Assembly: GCF_006385705.1 (NCBI RefSeq)
Contig: NZ_VFRQ01000003.1
Location: forward strand, 310,001-374,000
Length of the DNA: 64,000 nt
Direction: 5' to 3'
From: Pontibacter mangrovi
Lineage (GTDB): Bacteria; Bacteroidota; Bacteroidia; Cytophagales; Hymenobacteraceae
Position numbers and translations under genes: made by a program. Shown piece by piece: positions 60,949-64,000 of this stretch. Numbering within the stretch: the first letter of the stretch is position 1; each line of letters opens with the position of its first letter. The notes under the pieces are model-generated. The model worked only from the letters and a program-made list of their open reading frames with translations. It was not told where the DNA came from and did no database searches.

Positions 60949-61349
60949 TGCGTCAGGTATACCGCGTAACAGCCCGCCAGCAGCACCAGGCCGGCCAGGA
61001 GCAGCAGGGTGCGCTCCTTGTAGTCAAAGCTGTAGCGGCTCGTATCGGTATCGGACTGGTAGCGCCAGGAGTCCTGCCAGCGGCGGCCTCCCCGGGCAAT
61101 CTTATCGCGCATCAGGTAGTAGGCGCCGTTATGGAACCACGAGAAGGCCAGCACGCCGGCCACTGCCTCGAACACACGCGGCAGGAAGGCGTAGTCTGCC
61201 CATAAAAGGGCCAGGGCGAACAGGCCACGCTCTATCCCGAACAGCCAATGCTCGTTCATCGTCAGGGCATGGGCGCCCCTGCGGCTGTAGCACACGGCGT
61301 TCGTCAGGCCGTGCGCCAGAGCGTAGAGTATGAACAGCAGCAGGATCAT
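60945..61349 (-). CDS. phage membrane protein of unknown function
   Basis: Protein of 134 residues starting MILLLFILYALAHGL, with about four hydrophobic stretches (LLFILYALAHGLTNAV, GLFALALLWADYAFL, VLAFSWFHNGAYYLM, LLLLAGLVLLAGCYAVYL) separated by charged loops rich in Arg. An upstream in-frame extension starting at 61460 has no membrane-protein character and overlaps the next gene. Its start codon overlaps the stop of the 58-residue gene by four bases. Lysis or membrane role inferred from place only. Confidence 0.5.
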   Translation of the reverse strand: MILLLFILYALAHGLTNAVCYSRRGAHALTMNEHWLFGIERGLFALALLWADYAFLPRVFEAVAGVLAFSWFHNGAYYLMRDKIARGGRRWQDSWRYQSDTDTSRYSFDYKERTLLLLAGLVLLAGCYAVYLTQ

Positions 61350-61522
61350 GGCTTGTACCTCCTGTAGCTTATGGCCCAGTTCAGGGCCAGCACCGCAAAA
61401 AAGAAAAGGGCCATGATGTCGTAGCGGCCATCGGCATAAAAGTCCTGGCTGTGCCACCACAGGCAGGCGACGATGAGCCAGAGGGCGAAGATGTTTAGCG
61501 CCAGCTCCTTTCCTTGGAGCAT
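61346..61522 (-). CDS. short phage membrane protein of unknown function
   Basis: Product of 58 residues, MLQGKELALNIFALWLIVACLWWH, with two hydrophobic segments (IFALWLIVACLWW and MALFFFAVLALNWAI) and a basic end (SYRRYKP). It overlaps the next gene by ATGA. Small phage membrane protein of unknown role; the ATG at 61522 is the only plausible start. Confidence 0.5.
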   Translation of the reverse strand: MLQGKELALNIFALWLIVACLWWHSQDFYADGRYDIMALFFFAVLALNWAISYRRYKP

Positions 61523-61566
61523 GTGGCGCAGGAATCCTTTTTCATATTAGGCTAAAAGTTTGGTTG

Positions 61567-61842
61567 CTATTTGTTGCGGTTGAGCCATTCGTCGAAGGCT
61601 TCCACACCGCGCTGCAGCACGGTGTACTTGTTCAAAAGCTCGTCGTACTTGGCCTGCAGCTTCTCCAGCTGCTTCTGCAGGTAGTCTACCGTCTGGGCGT
61701 AGAGGGCCAGCTTGCGCTCCAGCTCCGTGAGTTGGTCGTCTAGCTTGTCGAGCTGGTTCACCAGCCGCACCAGGAAAAAGCTCACTACCGAGAGCAGCAC
61801 CATGATGAGCGTGCCGCCCACCGAGATGATAATCATGTCCAT
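61567..61842 (-). CDS. small membrane coiled-coil protein of the phage
   Basis: Protein of 91 residues from MDMIIISVGG. One transmembrane helix at the start (IIISVGGTLIMVLLSVVSFFLVRLV) is followed by a long amphipathic coiled coil (LDKLDDQLTELERKLALYA, DYLQKQLEKLQAKYDELL). It resembles the many small phage proteins near structural genes. The start at 61842 is preferred to one at 61929, which is inside the preceding gene. Function unknown. Confidence 0.55.
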   Translation of the reverse strand: MDMIIISVGGTLIMVLLSVVSFFLVRLVNQLDKLDDQLTELERKLALYAQTVDYLQKQLEKLQAKYDELLNKYTVLQRGVEAFDEWLNRNK

Positions 61843-61844
61843 AC

Positions 61845-62333
61845 TCACAGCACGATCCCCCCTATAGGCCGGCCTTCCAGCGCGGCGGCTTTGTAGTTGG
61901 GGTAATCGGCCTTGCGGGCCTCCAGCCATTCGGTAAAGTCACGGCTGCGGCTTTGGGCCTCCACCTCCACCGCGTCGCGGTACCGGCGGTACTGGGCATC
62001 GCTCAGATCCAGCTCTCCCGCCGGCTTCAGGCCCCTGTTGGTGGCCTTCACGACCATGTGGGGCAGCGAGCGGAGGAACACGTACTGCGCCATCACCGGC
62101 GCCAGCTGCGCGTGCAGTTGGGCAAGGTTCTCGGGCATCGGTACCGGCACCTCCTGCTGCTTTGCCAGGAAGGCGGCCAGCAGCTCCTCGTATAGCGCCG
62201 CGCCCAATAGCGGCTTGATGACATCCTCCTGCACCCTTGCCAGGCGCGGGGCGAAGTACGGGCTATCCACATTTTTCTGCACATCGGTGTGGATAGCCAC
62301 CTCTGCTGCCGTGATGAAGTATTTCTGTTCCAT
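61845..62333 (-). CDS. phage connector-region protein (DUF6712-like)
   Basis: Protein of 162 residues, MEQKYFITAAEVAIHTDVQKN. Helical throughout (VDSPYFAPRLARVQEDVIKPLLGAALYEELLAAF, LAQLHAQLAPVMAQYVFLRSLPHMVV, EWLEARKADYPNYKAAAL). The pattern resembles Bacteroidota phage proteins grouped as DUF6712, often beside capsid/portal genes and suspected to be head-tail connectors; recognition is tentative. Tight spacing with its neighbours. Confidence 0.55.
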   Translation of the reverse strand: MEQKYFITAAEVAIHTDVQKNVDSPYFAPRLARVQEDVIKPLLGAALYEELLAAFLAKQQEVPVPMPENLAQLHAQLAPVMAQYVFLRSLPHMVVKATNRGLKPAGELDLSDAQYRRYRDAVEVEAQSRSRDFTEWLEARKADYPNYKAAALEGRPIGGIVL

Positions 62334-62821
62334 TAGCTTGCTGCTGTGTCTCTGATATTGAAGTCTTCAAAGTCGGTCACGAACTTATTGCGCTCGAAGG
62401 ACCATATTTTAAGCACCATGATCACCTGATCGCGGCGGAAGGAGCGCCATAGTCCGTTTACCACGGCCCCGTCTGCATTCTTGTATTTGCCATCTGCGCC
62501 CCTGATCTTCCCAAACTTTCCCGTGTCGAAATAGCGGACTGTCTTAATGGACTTATTCCGGGTCTTGGGCCTTTTGCGGGATGGGATCAGGTCCAGGTTG
62601 CGGGTGCCGAAGCGTATGCTGGTGGCTTTACCTGCCCGGCCGTTTTCCCTGTTCTCTGCATTGTCAGCGTAGAAATACATGAACTGACACCAGGTCTTGC
62701 GGCTCCAGAAAAGAAAGTCATCCACAGCCGACAGCTCGAAGTCCTTCTTCTCGCGCATGGAGAGCTTTCGGTAGCCTTTTAGCTTCTCCTGGGTAAGTTT
62801 CCTAAGCTCCCTGTTCTGCAT
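62333..62821 (-). CDS. phage protein of unknown function
   Basis: Protein of 162 residues, MQNRELRKLTQEKLKGYRKLSMREKKD. Basic, with lysine/arginine-rich stretches (SRKRPKTRNKSIKTVRYFD, RRDQVIMVLKIWSFERNKF) and aromatic residues; no signal peptide. It lies between the connector-like and portal genes, overlapping the portal stop by about 20 bases. Function unknown; head or connector role is suggested by place only. Confidence 0.55.
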   Translation of the reverse strand: MQNRELRKLTQEKLKGYRKLSMREKKDFELSAVDDFLFWSRKTWCQFMYFYADNAENRENGRAGKATSIRFGTRNLDLIPSRKRPKTRNKSIKTVRYFDTGKFGKIRGADGKYKNADGAVVNGLWRSFRRDQVIMVLKIWSFERNKFVTDFEDFNIRDTAAS

Positions 62822-64000
62822 TGGCTCCTGTGGCGGTTTCCGGCCCTAACAGTGCATTGGCCTCCTTCGGAGACAGCTTGTAGAGCACCGTCAGCAGACC
62901 GTACACACTTGCCCGCGACAGCTCACCGCCCTGCATCTTCTCCAGCAGCTCCACCAGCTTGTCACGGGTCTCCGAATCGAAGGTATTCTCCTCCAGCGGC
63001 TTCATGTCTACCATGGCGCGCAGCTCGTCCACGTCGGCGATATCCTGCAGCAGGCCCTCGGAGAAGGTGAACTTCACCGGCAGGTTGGTCACGATGTCCA
63101 GCGCCGGGGTGTCGGCGTCGCCCTTCAGCTCCACGCCCTGCACGTACTGCAGTAGCTCCTCAAAGCCCTCGATGATGTCCACCTGCTCGGGCCTTACCAC
63201 CGTGTTGTAGTAAAGCTCGTAGGCGGTGCGGATGGTGCCGCTGTCGCCGCCAAGCGAGGCGCCGCCCGGAAGGCCCACGATCGTAGGCGAGGGCACGCGG
63301 TTGGCGGCCAGGATCTTCTCCACAGCCAGCGAGGAGTAGGTATTGTAGATGTCGGCGTTGACAGGAGGGGAATATGGCACGATAGAGGCGGCGTCCACGC
63401 CAGCCTCCCCGAAGATCACCAGCAGGCTCTCCCCTTTAGGCCCCGTGGTTTTCTTTTTGATCGCATCCACGAATTCCTTCCTTGCCTCCGCTATGCTTTG
63501 CCCTTCTCGTGGCGGGGGGTCGTTGGGCACGTACAGCAGGTTTCGCGGGGCGAAGTTGCCCTGCACATTGCCCAGGTGGTATTCTCCCAGATCGTTCTCC
63601 AGCTGCATGTAGGCCAGCGCCGCGTCGCACTCCGGCTCGGGGAAGTAGTCGTTCGAGTCGGAAGGAGTCATGCTCACGTAGAGCTGGCGCTTCTGATTTT
63701 TTGCCGTGTCGGGGTTGAAAGCGGCAATCCACTCAGGCTTAAACTTGGCGTCCTGGCTCTTGCTCCAGTCACGGCAGAGGTAATACCCCTCGATCACGCC
63801 CTCGTCGTTCATAGGCTCCGGCGCCACCGTGGAGATACGCTGATGGTGGATCTCGGCGACGCTGTCGCCGGCATCGTTCCAAAGCACCTGCACGGCCCAT
63901 CCGTTCAAAAAGGCCTTGTCGGCGGCGATGCCCGCCAGCTGGCGGTTGGCATGCCTGCCCTCGCCGGCCATGTTGCACATAAACTCATGCAGCGGGGCGT
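62802..64000 (-). CDS. phage portal protein, 5' end missing
   Basis: At least 398 residues are visible; the frame stays open to the window edge (APLHEF precedes the first ATG at 63980). Portal proteins form the 12-mer at one vertex of the head through which DNA is packaged. Supporting segments are KILAANRVPSPTIVGLPGGASLGGDSGT, YELYYNTVVRPEQVDIIEGFEEL, a C-terminal acidic helix (LVELLEKMQGG) and an overall all-helical pattern like dsDNA phage portals. It is the first of the minus-strand genes here. A terminase gene would be expected beyond the edge. Confidence 0.75.
   Translation of the reverse strand, partial: APLHEFMCNMAGEGRHANRQLAGIAADKAFLNGWAVQVLWNDAGDSVAEIHHQRISTVAPEPMNDEGVIEGYYLCRDWSKSQDAKFKPEWIAAFNPDTAKNQKRQLYVSMTPSDSNDYFPEPECDAALAYMQLENDLGEYHLGNVQGNFAPRNLLYVPNDPPPREGQSIAEARKEFVDAIKKKTTGPKGESLLVIFGEAGVDAASIVPYSPPVNADIYNTYSSLAVEKILAANRVPSPTIVGLPGGASLGGDSGTIRTAYELYYNTVVRPEQVDIIEGFEELLQYVQGVELKGDADTPALDIVTNLPVKFTFSEGLLQDIADVDELRAMVDMKPLEENTFDSETRDKLVELLEKMQGGELSRASVYGLLTVLYKLSPKEANALLGPETATGANAEQGA

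Noticed and set aside
1..64000. tRNA, rRNA or tmRNA genes
   Set aside because: I scanned spacers for T-loop and acceptor patterns and saw no credible gene; the spacers are small or repeat-filled.

Overview
The window looks like a chromosomal segment of a Bacteroidota bacterium, most likely order Cytophagales, family Hymenobacteraceae (Pontibacter-like). The support is two SusC/SusD outer-membrane uptake pairs, a PorZ homologue of the type IX secretion system, a lipoprotein-rich gene set, Bacteroidota-type TAnnTTTG promoter boxes, starts without Shine-Dalgarno sequences, and the bS21-XerC-HPF gene order. The genus is an inference; no rRNA or tRNA gene was seen.

Layout. 0-3 kb: rpsU, xerC, hpf, metK. 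3-19 kb: a PAP2-family protein, then a block on the minus strand with two SusCD pairs on either side of an S9 peptidase and an amidase-signature enzyme, which reads as a peptide/amide uptake and breakdown region. 20-24 kb: small membrane and redox proteins, a RibD-like reductase and a DEAD-box helicase. 24-29.3 kb: a tight TetR-ABC-HlyD-TolC export operon whose ABC subunit has lost most canonical ATPase residues. 30-43.5 kb: a DUF2059 protein, a frameshifted TauE permease, a beta-barrel plus IPT-lipoprotein pair, a lamin-tail/Ig surface protein, asd, a flavin monooxygenase, a YbhN/MprF-type membrane protein and scpA. 43.8-58.9 kb: dxs, a DUF559 nuclease gene between inverted repeats, an alpha/beta hydrolase, a LysM protein, ndk, a DHH phosphatase with two FKBP lipoproteins, the tdk-porZ-recO operon, a ferredoxin and proteins of unknown function.

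59.1-64 kb is one end of a tailed prophage, open at the right edge. It holds a sigma-like gene on the plus strand facing a minus-strand run: portal (partial), two connector-region proteins, several small membrane proteins, an amidase endolysin, and a lipoprotein with a C-terminal membrane segment that fits a unimolecular spanin.

The most striking signal is not a gene. The heptamer TATACTT (complement AAGTATA) occurs about 105 times by my hand count in the first 58.7 kb, where chance would give about 7. It lies on both strands, in genes and in spacers, often inside or beside terminator hairpins, and it is absent from the prophage. Two other candidate systems are the DUF559 cassette with its dispersed G-rich repeat family and the degenerate ABC exporter operon.
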